58,097 nt of DNA. Origin: Chloroflexota bacterium. GTDB taxonomy: Bacteria; Chloroflexota; UBA11872. The stretch covers positions 1-58,097 of the forward strand of contig JAPPKM010000090.1 in assembly GCA_028874315.1 (NCBI GenBank), read 5' to 3'. Each line of letters begins with the position of its first letter. Position 1 is the stretch's first letter. Of this stretch, positions 17,981 through 25,262 are shown in pieces. The notes below the pieces were generated by a model. The model worked only from the letters and a program-made list of their open reading frames with translations. It did not search any database and had not been told where the DNA came from. A program made the translations under genes and the position numbers.

Positions 17981-19679
17981 CGCGCTGACACTGGCGGCGG
18001 TCCGGTCGGAGATCGAGGACCGGGCGCTGGGCGGGCGCGTGCAGCGGGTGGCGTCGCCCAAGCCAGGTGCGCTGGCAATCGAGATCTACGGGCACCAGGA
18101 ACGCCACTTCCTGCTGGTGGACGTGGATGCGGACAGGCCGCGAGTGCGGTTTGCGCGGCAGTGGCCGCGGGCGAGCACGCAGGCGGCGAGCCCGTTGCTG
18201 CTGCTGGCACGGAAGTGGGTGCGGGGGGCGCGGCTGGTGGAGATCGCGCAGCCGCCGGCGGAGCGGATTCTCGATCTGGCATTTGCGTTGCAGGGGCCGG
18301 AGATGCCGGAAGCGGTGCGGACACGCCTGATCGTGGAGTTCATCGGTCGACAGACGAATCTGCTGCTGGTGGACGAGGACGGACGGATTCATGACGCCCT
18401 GCGGCGGGTTCGCGGCGGGGAAAGGCGACGGCGAATTCAGCCGGGCGCGCGGTACGAACAGCCGGCGGCGCTGAATCTCCCGGAGTTGGCAGGGGTGAAC
18501 CCGGAGGATTTACGCCGGAGCAGTGCACAGGGCGGGTCGGCCTGGCGGGTATTGGTGCGGGGTGTGCGGGCGGTGAGTCCGACGCTGGCGCGGGAGGCGC
18601 TGGCGCGCACGGGGTATGCGGCGGGGGCGCCCGCCGACGGCGTGAGCGATTGGGCGCCGGTGTTGCAGGGGCTGGGAACGATCCAGTCGGACGCGGCGCG
18701 AGGCGAGTGGCGGCCGTCGTTGGTTCCGGGCGCGGACGGCTGGCGGGCGTTCGCGCCATACGAATTGACACAGTTCGATGAGCCCTCGGTGGCGGTGGAC
18801 TCAATCAGCGAGGCGCTGGAGCGGTTTGACGCCGCCACGGCGACGCCGCCACCAGCCAGGGACGCACGTGAGGAACGGTTGGAGCAGGTGATTACGTCGG
18901 CGATGGAGCGAGCGACCAGGCGACTGGCGGCCCTGAAGGCTGAGCTGGAGAGCAGCGCGGCGGCCGACGAGTTGCAGGCGGCCGGAGAGGCGTTGCTGGC
19001 GTTCGGGCACGGATTGCCGGCGGGGACGCGGGAGTTCGAGCACGAGGGGCGGACGATCGAGTTGGATCCGCGGCGGTCGGTGGTGGAGAACGCGCAGCGG
19101 TATTTCACGCAGGCCAAGGACCGGCGGACGGCGGCGCGGGAGACTCCGGTTCGGATGCGGCGAACAGAGCTGGAACTGGGGTTTCTGCGGCAGGCGGCGG
19201 ACGACCTGGCGCGGGCGGAGTCGCCCGGGGTGCGGCAGGCGCTGGAGACGACGCTGGCGGAGGCGGGGTACGGCAAATCGAGCGCCAGGCAACGGTCCGT
19301 GCCTGCGGCGTCACGGTGGACGCTGGGGACGTGCCAGCTGCGGGCGGGTCGGACGGCGGCGGAGAATCACCGGCTGACGTTTCACGAGTCGGCGCCGGAC
19401 GACCTGTGGCTGCACGCGCGGGGTGTGCCGGGGGCGCACGTGCTGCTGCGGTGTCCCGCGGGCGAAGCGCCGGACCTGGTGATCGAGCAGGCGGCGTCGA
19501 TTGCGGCGCACCTGAGCGCCGCGCGGGACGACGCGACGGTGGAGGTGGACGTGACGCAGCGGCGTCGGGTGCGACCGATTCGCGGGGCGGGGCCGGGGCA
19601 GGTGACGTATCGGGGGGAGCGGACGCTGCGGGTTGCGTCAAGAGCGCCGGGGGAGGTTGGGGCGGAGCGGTTAGCCTGA
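17970..19679 (+). CDS. rqcH: NFACT-family ribosome rescue factor RqcH
   Basis: Bacterial Rqc2 homologue that in other species binds stalled 50S-peptidyl-tRNA complexes and adds alanine tails. It has 569 residues. The NFACT-N domain starts VNFDALTLAAVRSEI with GGRVQRVASPKPGALAIEIY. A helical/coiled-coil middle (about 300-400) follows. The NFACT-R domain has GRTAAENHRLTF and the signature DLWLHARGVPGAHVLLR. The start is GTG at 17970, inside the end of the pfkB gene; longer in-frame readings run through pfkB and are rejected. Older annotations call this family fibronectin-binding protein. Confidence 0.9.
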   Translation: MNFDALTLAAVRSEIEDRALGGRVQRVASPKPGALAIEIYGHQERHFLLVDVDADRPRVRFARQWPRASTQAASPLLLLARKWVRGARLVEIAQPPAERILDLAFALQGPEMPEAVRTRLIVEFIGRQTNLLLVDEDGRIHDALRRVRGGERRRRIQPGARYEQPAALNLPELAGVNPEDLRRSSAQGGSAWRVLVRGVRAVSPTLAREALARTGYAAGAPADGVSDWAPVLQGLGTIQSDAARGEWRPSLVPGADGWRAFAPYELTQFDEPSVAVDSISEALERFDAATATPPPARDAREERLEQVITSAMERATRRLAALKAELESSAAADELQAAGEALLAFGHGLPAGTREFEHEGRTIELDPRRSVVENAQRYFTQAKDRRTAARETPVRMRRTELELGFLRQAADDLARAESPGVRQALETTLAEAGYGKSSARQRSVPAASRWTLGTCQLRAGRTAAENHRLTFHESAPDDLWLHARGVPGAHVLLRCPAGEAPDLVIEQAASIAAHLSAARDDATVEVDVTQRRRVRPIRGAGPGQVTYRGERTLRVASRAPGEVGAERLA

Positions 19680-19682
19680 GGT

Positions 19683-20759
19683 ATGGGAAGCAGCAGGCTG
19701 GTTGCGGTGGCCGTGGCACTGGCGGCCGTGGTGCTGGTCGGGTGCGGTAGCGAGACGGCGCCCAGCCATTCCCTGGGTGCAGTGCCGGACTCGACGCCGG
19801 AGGCAGTGGCGACCGTTGAGCCAGACTCGCCGGCAGTCAACGCAGCCACGGCGTTTCTCGAGTCGCTGAGCAGTGAGCAGCGGGTGACGGCGGTGCTGGA
19901 GTTGGGAGATTCGCGTCGGTCGAACTGGTCCAATCTGCCGCCGGGTTCGGTGCGATTTGAGCGGAACGGAGTGCGGATTGGCGACCTGGACCTGGAGCAA
20001 ACGGACGCGTTGCACCACTTCCTGGCGGTGGCTTTGAGCCCGGCGGGATACGAGGTGGTGACGGGGATCGTGCGGGCGGAGGACGCCCTGGCGGAGTCGC
20101 GCGGCGGGGACCGCTCGCGGTTCAGCGCCGAGAACTACTGGCTGGCGTTTTTTAGCGAGCCGTCGGATCTGATGCCGTGGGGCTGGCAGTTCGGGGGACA
20201 TCACCTGGCGGTGAACGTGACGGTGGCGGACGGTCGGAGTTACCTGTCGCCGACCTTCCTGGGAATAGAGCCGGCGACGTTTGTGCATGGCAATGCGACG
20301 GTGGCGCCGCTTGATTCGTTCGCGAACGCGGGACGCGCGGTGATCGACGCGCTGGATGCGGATGCCCGTGCGACGGCCACGCTTGCGAGCCGGCCGAACG
20401 GCGTGCAGACGGGGGCGGGACGCGACGGCATAGTTCCCGAGATTCAAGGCGCCGCCGCGGGGGACTGGAGCCCGGACCAGCAGCAGGTGCTGCTGGACGC
20501 CATTGGGCTGTGGGTGGGTGTGCTGGATGCGGCGAGCGCGCAGGCCCGGATGGATGAGATTCGGGACGAACTGGACGACCTGCACTTTGCCTGGCATGGC
20601 GAGGCGGACGGCGGGCCGATCTATTTCCGGATGCAGGGACCCTCGCTGATCATTGAGTTTTCGACCGAGGGGCGACTCGGCGGCGGGGGCTCGCATTACC
20701 ACTCCGTCTATCGGGATCCGAGCAACGAGTACGGACAGGCGGCGGCTTCAGCGACCTGA
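19683..20759 (+). CDS. DUF3500-family lipoprotein
   Basis: Exported protein of 358 residues with a clear lipoprotein signal (VAVALAAVVLVGC, lipobox LVGC). The mature part matches what I recall of DUF3500: GWQFGGHHLAVNVTV, SPTFLGIEPATF, a long helical middle, DLHFAWHGEAD, YFRMQGPSLIIEFS and a final YHSVYRDPSNEYG. The conserved His residues suggest a metal or catalytic site, but no function is established that I know of. The start is three bases after the rqcH stop, so it is probably cotranscribed; mutM converges nine bases past its stop. Confidence 0.8.
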   Translation: MGSSRLVAVAVALAAVVLVGCGSETAPSHSLGAVPDSTPEAVATVEPDSPAVNAATAFLESLSSEQRVTAVLELGDSRRSNWSNLPPGSVRFERNGVRIGDLDLEQTDALHHFLAVALSPAGYEVVTGIVRAEDALAESRGGDRSRFSAENYWLAFFSEPSDLMPWGWQFGGHHLAVNVTVADGRSYLSPTFLGIEPATFVHGNATVAPLDSFANAGRAVIDALDADARATATLASRPNGVQTGAGRDGIVPEIQGAAAGDWSPDQQQVLLDAIGLWVGVLDAASAQARMDEIRDELDDLHFAWHGEADGGPIYFRMQGPSLIIEFSTEGRLGGGGSHYHSVYRDPSNEYGQAAASAT

Positions 20760-20768
20760 TTGAGGCCC

Positions 20769-21596
20769 CTATACCCCTCGAGGTCGGCGTTGGCAGAACG
20801 AGCAGAAGTGGGTGCTGCGCTGGCCGACGACGATGCGGCGGATGGGGCGGGCGCAGCGGGGGCAGGGTTGGCCGGTGCGGCGGAAGACCTGGAGGTGGTC
20901 CTGGTGGCCGCCGGGGGCGCCGCGGCTGGTTTCGAAGGTGCTGAACGAGGTTCCGTGGTTGGCGATACCTGATTCGAGAGCCTCGACGATTCCCGTGGCG
21001 AGGGCCTTGAGTTTGGGGATGGAAACCCTGTCGACGGGCGCCTCGGGGTGGATGCGGGCGCTGAAGAGGGCCTCGTCGGCATAGATGTTGCCGACGCCTG
21101 CGACGGTGCGCTGGTCAAGCAGGGCTGACTTGACGGTAACGGTGCGGTCGCGGAAGGCGTCACGGAGCGTGCGCCAGTCGAATTCGCTTCCCAGGGGTTC
21201 GGGGCCAAGTCCGCCAATGACCAAGGGCAGGTCGGCTTCGTCCAACGCCCAGGCGCGGCCGAAGCGGCGAACGTCGACGAAGTGGAGAGCGGGGTCGCGG
21301 TCGAAGGCCAGGACCAGTCGGGTATGCGGCTGAATCGCGTCGGCGGGGCGGAGGTGGACGCGGCCGCTCATCATGAGGTGCAAGACGAGGATCCGGTCGG
21401 TGAGTCGCAGCACGAGGTACTTGCCGCGGCGGTCAACACCCTCGACGCGCTGGCCGATGAGGCGCAATTCGAACTCCTGGAGCGGCAGGTCGAGGGTGAG
21501 TTTAGGGTCGAGGACTGTCGCACGCCGGACGTTTCGTCCTACGATGGAGGAGTCCAGCTCGCGGCGGATCGTTTCAACTTCCGGCAACTCAGGCAT
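20769..21596 (-). CDS. mutM: Formamidopyrimidine-DNA glycosylase (Fpg/MutM)
   Basis: Bifunctional glycosylase/AP lyase that removes 8-oxoguanine and formamidopyrimidines. It has 275 residues. The mature N-terminus MPELPEVETIRREL supplies the catalytic Pro2 and Glu3. Further motifs are LMMSGRVHL, GVGNIYADEALFSARIHP (helix-two-turn-helix), and a C-terminal zinc finger with CPRCARPIRRIVVGQR and FCSFCQR. The ORF extends 23 codons further upstream, but catalysis requires the N-terminal Pro, so the start at 21596 is certain. Adjacent genes give no repair operon. Confidence 0.96.
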   Translation of the reverse strand: MPELPEVETIRRELDSSIVGRNVRRATVLDPKLTLDLPLQEFELRLIGQRVEGVDRRGKYLVLRLTDRILVLHLMMSGRVHLRPADAIQPHTRLVLAFDRDPALHFVDVRRFGRAWALDEADLPLVIGGLGPEPLGSEFDWRTLRDAFRDRTVTVKSALLDQRTVAGVGNIYADEALFSARIHPEAPVDRVSIPKLKALATGIVEALESGIANHGTSFSTFETSRGAPGGHQDHLQVFRRTGQPCPRCARPIRRIVVGQRSTHFCSFCQRRPRGV

Positions 21597-21640
21597 AACC
21601 GCGAGACTATGGGACTGGCGCGCACGTCGCGCCCCACAGC

Positions 21641-22264
21641 ATGCAGATCGAAACCGACCCGTCAAGCGCCCCGGCCGATAGCCTCCCGCCCGCCGAAACC
21701 GGCGGGCGGGGACCCGCGGTCGTAGACAAGCGCGTCTTCTGGTTGCAGGTGGCGTCGCTGGTGGTGGTGACCGGCGTCAGCCTGGCGGCAATCCCGTACG
21801 CGGAGGAGATTCGGCAGAACGCCGGACCGGCATACCTGGCGCTGTTTCTGGTGTCGGTGCAGTCGGGCGCGTTATTCATGCTACCCGGGTTCGGCTGGGC
21901 GTCCATCGCCGTGTTCGCCGTGGCATTCGACAACGTGTGGGGGCCGGTGCTGGTGGGGACCACGGGACAGGTGGCGGGCGAAATGGTGTCGTACCTGTTG
22001 GGCGTGACCGGTTCGAAGTGGATCCAGCGACGGAAGTCCTATCAGCGGGTGGAAGCCTGGATCAAGCGGTGGGGGCTGCTGGTGATCTTTGCCATCGCGG
22101 CCCTGCCGAACCCGTTCTTCGACCTGGCGGGGACTGTTGCCGGCGCGGCACGGCTGGGGTGGTGGAAGTTCTTCGTGGCCTCGTGGGCGGGCAGGTTGAT
22201 CAAGAACATTGGGTTTGCGGCGGTAGGGGTGCAGGGGGCGGACTTCATTCGGCAGTTCTTTTAG
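21641..22264 (+). CDS. VTT-domain (DedA/SNARE-associated-like) membrane protein
   Basis: Integral membrane protein of 207 residues. Hydrophobic segments lie at about 33-53, 65-85, 90-115, 140-165 and 170-195. The VTT-like signature is ALPNPFFDLAGTVAGAARLG followed by WWKFFVASWAGRLIKN. Family members act as lipid scramblases or transporters; the substrate here is unknown. Divergent from mutM with a 44-base spacer. It converges with the methyltransferase gene. Confidence 0.83.
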   Translation: MQIETDPSSAPADSLPPAETGGRGPAVVDKRVFWLQVASLVVVTGVSLAAIPYAEEIRQNAGPAYLALFLVSVQSGALFMLPGFGWASIAVFAVAFDNVWGPVLVGTTGQVAGEMVSYLLGVTGSKWIQRRKSYQRVEAWIKRWGLLVIFAIAALPNPFFDLAGTVAGAARLGWWKFFVASWAGRLIKNIGFAAVGVQGADFIRQFF

Positions 22265-22315
22265 GTTTCCCGCGCCTAGCGGCGACACCGTGACTCGATT
22301 GGCGAACGGTCTGAC

Positions 22316-23065
22316 TCAGGCGCGTTCCGGGGGCCGCCTGACGACCCACATGCGGCACTCGGCGCTGAACTTGCGGATTGCTTTGGACTCAGCCGCCAGC
22401 TCAGAGCGCAGCCTGTCCTCGACGAGGATGAAGCCGGCGTTGGCTATGAGCCTGGTGACTTCGGTTTGCGCCGGGATGTGGATGTAAGTGACGAAGCCCG
22501 AGTCGGGGATCAGGCGGTCACCGAACTCGAGAAGGCGGGCGTCCTGCTCGCCGCGATCCCAGCGAGCCCTCTCCTCGCGCCAGAACTTCAGGAAACGGGG
22601 TGACGCGCGGTCGTGGGTGGTGAAGACGAAGTGAGCGCCGGGTCGCAGCACGCGACGCACCTCGCGCAGCGCGTGCAGCCTGCGCGCGCGGCCGGGGATG
22701 CACATGAACCCCTGGGCGGAGAACAGGGCTCCGTCGAAGCTCGAGTCGTCGTAGGGCATGGATTCCGCATCGCCAATGTCGAAGGAGATGGGGTGGGAGC
22801 GCTCCGCGGCGATGCGACGGGCCTCGGCGATCATGGCGGCGGACAGGTCGTAGCCGGTGACACGGCGATAGCCGGCCTCGTAGATGCCGAATGTGGTCCG
22901 TCCGGCGCCGCAGCCGATGTCGAGGACCGCGCCGTCCTGCGGTACGTATCTGTCGATTAACAGCCGCTCGGACTGCCACAGTCCGACGGAGGTCACGGCG
23001 TCGACGTATTGGCGGGCGTGGTCGTCGTCCTCCCATGAACCGCGGACGAATCGTTGGTCGACGAT
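22316..23065 (-). CDS. Class I SAM-dependent methyltransferase (probable ATC start)
   Basis: Predicted methyltransferase of 249 residues. SAM motif I is VLDIGCGAGRTTFGIYEAGY, the acidic ribose-binding position is in VTGYDLS, and motif II/III regions are FDIGDAESMPYDDSSFDGAL and VRRVLRPGAHFVFTTHD. Family-like N-terminal sequence (WEDDDHARQYVDAVTS) lies upstream of the first usable GTG (22996), yet no ATG, GTG or TTG exists before the ORF runs into the divergent XdhC gene. An ATC at 23065 follows GGAG by seven bases and is my preferred start. If it is wrong, the gene begins at GTG 22996. The substrate is unknown. Confidence 0.8.
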   Translation of the reverse strand: MVDQRFVRGSWEDDDHARQYVDAVTSVGLWQSERLLIDRYVPQDGAVLDIGCGAGRTTFGIYEAGYRRVTGYDLSAAMIAEARRIAAERSHPISFDIGDAESMPYDDSSFDGALFSAQGFMCIPGRARRLHALREVRRVLRPGAHFVFTTHDRASPRFLKFWREERARWDRGEQDARLLEFGDRLIPDSGFVTYIHIPAQTEVTRLIANAGFILVEDRLRSELAAESKAIRKFSAECRMWVVRRPPERA

Positions 23066-23072
23066 GAGGAAT

Positions 23073-23076
23073 CTCC
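23073..23076 (-). promoter_or_regulatory. Shine-Dalgarno before the ATC start of the methyltransferase
   Basis: GGAG on the minus strand, then seven bases, then ATC at 23065-23063. This spacing is ideal for initiation and matches the arrangement at the M20 peptidase gene (51553-51566). Confidence 0.5.
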
Positions 23077-23155
23077 GTGGTGACTGTGCTGGCCTGAGTC
23101 TCCGAAGATACGTCGCTGCGGCTGGCCCTGGATGCGGCGATAGAATCGCTGCGAT

Positions 23156-23485
23156 ATGGAGGAGTACTTCCGGCAGATAGCCGCGCGGACCGGCGAGGGT
23201 GAGCGGGTGGCCTCGGCGGTGGTGGTGTCGAGCCGTGGGTCGACACCGCAGGATATCGGCGCGCGCATGCTGTTCTTCAGGGACGGGTCCACCTGGGGAA
23301 CGGTGGGGGGCGGCTGCGTGGAGGCGGACGTGCGGGCGGAGGCGATCCGGGTGCTGGCGGACGGGCGGCCGCGCGCGCTGGAGATCGACCTGATCGACGA
23401 CATCAAGGGCGAGGGCGACGTGTGCGGCGGTACGCTGGAGGTGCTGCTGGAGTCCTGGAGCAGCGCTCCCCTGATCAGCCCGTGA
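23156..23485 (+). CDS. XdhC/CoxI-family protein, N-terminal-domain-only subunit
   Basis: A 109-residue protein made only of the XdhC N-terminal domain: SAVVVSSRGSTPQDIGARML, GTVGGGCVEADVRAEAIRVL and the terminal CGGTLEVLLES. Family members (XdhC, CoxI, PaoD) insert or protect the molybdenum cofactor of xanthine dehydrogenase-family hydroxylases. The C-terminal Rossmann part is supplied by the next gene, which overlaps as GTGA. The split is clean, with its own stop and restart, so it looks like a natural two-gene form and not a damaged gene. No molybdenum hydroxylase subunit is encoded in the window. Confidence 0.82.
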   Translation: MEEYFRQIAARTGEGERVASAVVVSSRGSTPQDIGARMLFFRDGSTWGTVGGGCVEADVRAEAIRVLADGRPRALEIDLIDDIKGEGDVCGGTLEVLLESWSSAPLISP

Positions 23486-24309
23486 TCGACCGCGCCGCCG
23501 CGGTGGCGGCGGCCCAGGAGGCGCTGGCAAGGCGGGCGGCCATCGTGTTCGTGCACCTGGTCGGTGCACGGGGTGTGGAAACCGGCGAGATTGGCATCCG
23601 GGCGATCTACGAGCCAGGCGAAGGTCTGTCGCAAGCCGTGGCGACGCCGGGGATCGACGAAGCGCTGGCGCGGTTGGCGGCGGAGACATTGGCCTCAGGG
23701 CATCCGCGGGCGGTGAACCTGGACGCGGCGGGCCAGCCGGTGTCGCGCCGCGCGCGGGTGTATGCGCGGTTCCTGCTGGATCCAATCATGGCGACGCCGC
23801 GGTTGCTGATCGTGGGGGCAGGGCACATTGCGGTGCCGCTGGCGCAACTGGCCTCGGTGCTGCAGTTCGAGACGATCGTGGTGGACGAGCGCGAGGACTT
23901 TGCCAACCGCGAGCGGTTTCCGACGGCGGACGAGGTTCATGCGCGGCCGTTCGAGGAGTTCCTGGACGAGTTCGAGGTGGACGAGCGCACGCACGTGGTG
24001 CTGGTGACGCGAGCGCACCGGTTCGACGAACTGGCGCTGCGGCGGCTACTGGGCTCGCCCGCGCCGTACATCGGGATGATCGGGAGCCGGCGGCGGGTAC
24101 ACATTGTCTACGGAACGCTGCTGGCGGAAGGGTACGGACCGGAGCAGTTCGAGAAGGTCTACGCGCCGATCGGGCTGGACATCGGGGCGCGGACGCCGGC
24201 GGAGATCGCGATTGCGATTGCGGCGGAGATGGTGGACTTGCGGCGGCAGGGGAAGGGGCGGCGGTTGTCGTTGAGGGAGTTTCGGCCGGGGGCCGGGAAT
24301 GGGCGATAG
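23482..24309 (+). CDS. XdhC-family protein with C-terminal Rossmann domain
   Basis: A 275-residue partner of the preceding gene. Residues 1-110 look like a degenerate XdhC N-domain (GARGVETGEIGIRAIYEPGE), lacking the Cys-Gly-Gly. Residues about 115-270 form the XdhC C-terminal domain: LLIVGAGHIAVPLAQLAS, the acidic VVDEREDFANRERFP, YIGMIGSRRRVH and APIGLDIGARTPAEIAIAIA. The start is GTG at 23482, sharing bases with the preceding stop. It is likely a molybdenum-hydroxylase maturation factor, but its client enzyme is not in this window. Confidence 0.84.
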   Translation: MIDRAAAVAAAQEALARRAAIVFVHLVGARGVETGEIGIRAIYEPGEGLSQAVATPGIDEALARLAAETLASGHPRAVNLDAAGQPVSRRARVYARFLLDPIMATPRLLIVGAGHIAVPLAQLASVLQFETIVVDEREDFANRERFPTADEVHARPFEEFLDEFEVDERTHVVLVTRAHRFDELALRRLLGSPAPYIGMIGSRRRVHIVYGTLLAEGYGPEQFEKVYAPIGLDIGARTPAEIAIAIAAEMVDLRRQGKGRRLSLREFRPGAGNGR

Positions 24310-24611
24310 GGATAGTGCCTCGAGGAGCCCTGCCAGTCGCTGGTCACGCAGCTTCATGCACGGCATGGCCCGCAGGGTTGCTGGCAGGCCGCTTTCGAGG
24401 TCAGCTGCGGTATAGTCGGAGTACGTGAGCGCCAGCGGGGCGGTAGTGCGCCCGGCCTGCTAGCGGGAGTCGCATAGCGATCCGCCCCAGCTGGCACCCA
24501 CGCCCACTCAGCGTAACCCCAGCCAGATCTCTACTTTGCCGCTCTTTCCGGCTGGGCGTACTCCAGCGAGCCCCGACTGAGACTTTCTCGTCGCTCCGAA
24601 CTGCTTCGTGG
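24310..24611. other. 302-base spacer between convergent genes
   Basis: No ORF, tRNA or repeat family is recognisable. The one clear element is the long stem-loop at 24431-24495, described separately. Confidence 0.6.
24431..24495. repeat. Long imperfect inverted repeat / candidate structured RNA
   Basis: Outer arms GCCAGC (24431-24436) and GGGGCGG (24437-24443) pair with CCGCCCC (24482-24488) and GCTGGC (24490-24495), giving 13 pairs with one bulged A (24489). Inside, TGCG (24447-24450) pairs with CGCA (24471-24474) and CCCG (24451-24454) with CGGG (24464-24467) around a nine-base loop. In total 21 pairs fit in 65 bases. It lies between convergent genes with no T-run, so it could be a bidirectional terminator, a REP-like palindrome or a small RNA. 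Confidence 0.6.
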
Positions 24612-25262
24612 CTAGCTGTCGCGGTGGGCGATGAGGTTGAGGTCGATGGCTCGGACGACGGCGGCGGTGCGGTTGGTGACGCCGAGCTTGGCGATGACGT
24701 TGGCGACGTGGATTTTGACGGTGCGTTCGGAGATGACGAGTTCCTGGGCGATGTCGCGGTTGCGGGCGCCGCGGGCCATGATCTGAAGGACTTCGAGCTC
24801 GCGGGGGGTCAGGGCTTCGACAGGCACAGTGTCGTCGGCGTCCTCGGGGCCGAGGCGGTCGAGGAGACGTTCGACGACGACCGGTTGCAGCAGGGAGCCG
24901 CCGGCGTGGACGCGGCGGATGGCGCGGACGAGGTCTTTCGGACGCACGTCCTTGAGGAGGTAGCCGCGGGCGCCGGCGCGGATGGCTTCGTAGATGGCCT
25001 CGTCGTCGTCGTAGGTGGTAAGGACGATGGCGCGCAGGTCGGGGTTGGCCTGGCGGAGGCGGCGGATGGCCTCGGCACCGCCCATTTCGGGCATGCGGAG
25101 GTCCATGAGGGCGACGTCGGGGTTGGCCTCGGCGGCCTGCTCGAGCGCTTCGACGCCGTTGGAGGCCTGGGCGACGACCTGGATGTCGGCTTCGGCGTTG
25201 ACGATGGCGCCGAAGCCTTCGCGGACGATGGGATGGTCGTCGGCGATGAGGACGCGGATCAT
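24612..25262 (-). CDS. NarL/FixJ-family response regulator
   Basis: A 216-residue transcription factor. The receiver has DDH (8-10), phosphoacceptor D54 in VALMDLRMPEMGG, and LLKDVRP with the conserved Lys. A C-terminal LuxR-type helix-turn-helix is at about 150-200 (LTPRELEVLQIMARG, RDIAQELVISERTVKIHVAN). Its ATG overlaps the stop of the upstream sensor kinase as ATGA (25259-25262), so the two form a cognate pair. Confidence 0.94.
   Translation of the reverse strand: MIRVLIADDHPIVREGFGAIVNAEADIQVVAQASNGVEALEQAAEANPDVALMDLRMPEMGGAEAIRRLRQANPDLRAIVLTTYDDDEAIYEAIRAGARGYLLKDVRPKDLVRAIRRVHAGGSLLQPVVVERLLDRLGPEDADDTVPVEALTPRELEVLQIMARGARNRDIAQELVISERTVKIHVANVIAKLGVTNRTAAVVRAIDLNLIAHRDS

Noticed and set aside
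23066-23785. Upstream extension of the methyltransferase frame to an ATG at 23785
   Set aside because: The extension runs antisense through the XdhC gene and is Pro/Arg/Ala-rich; only the part from about 23065 downward resembles a methyltransferase.
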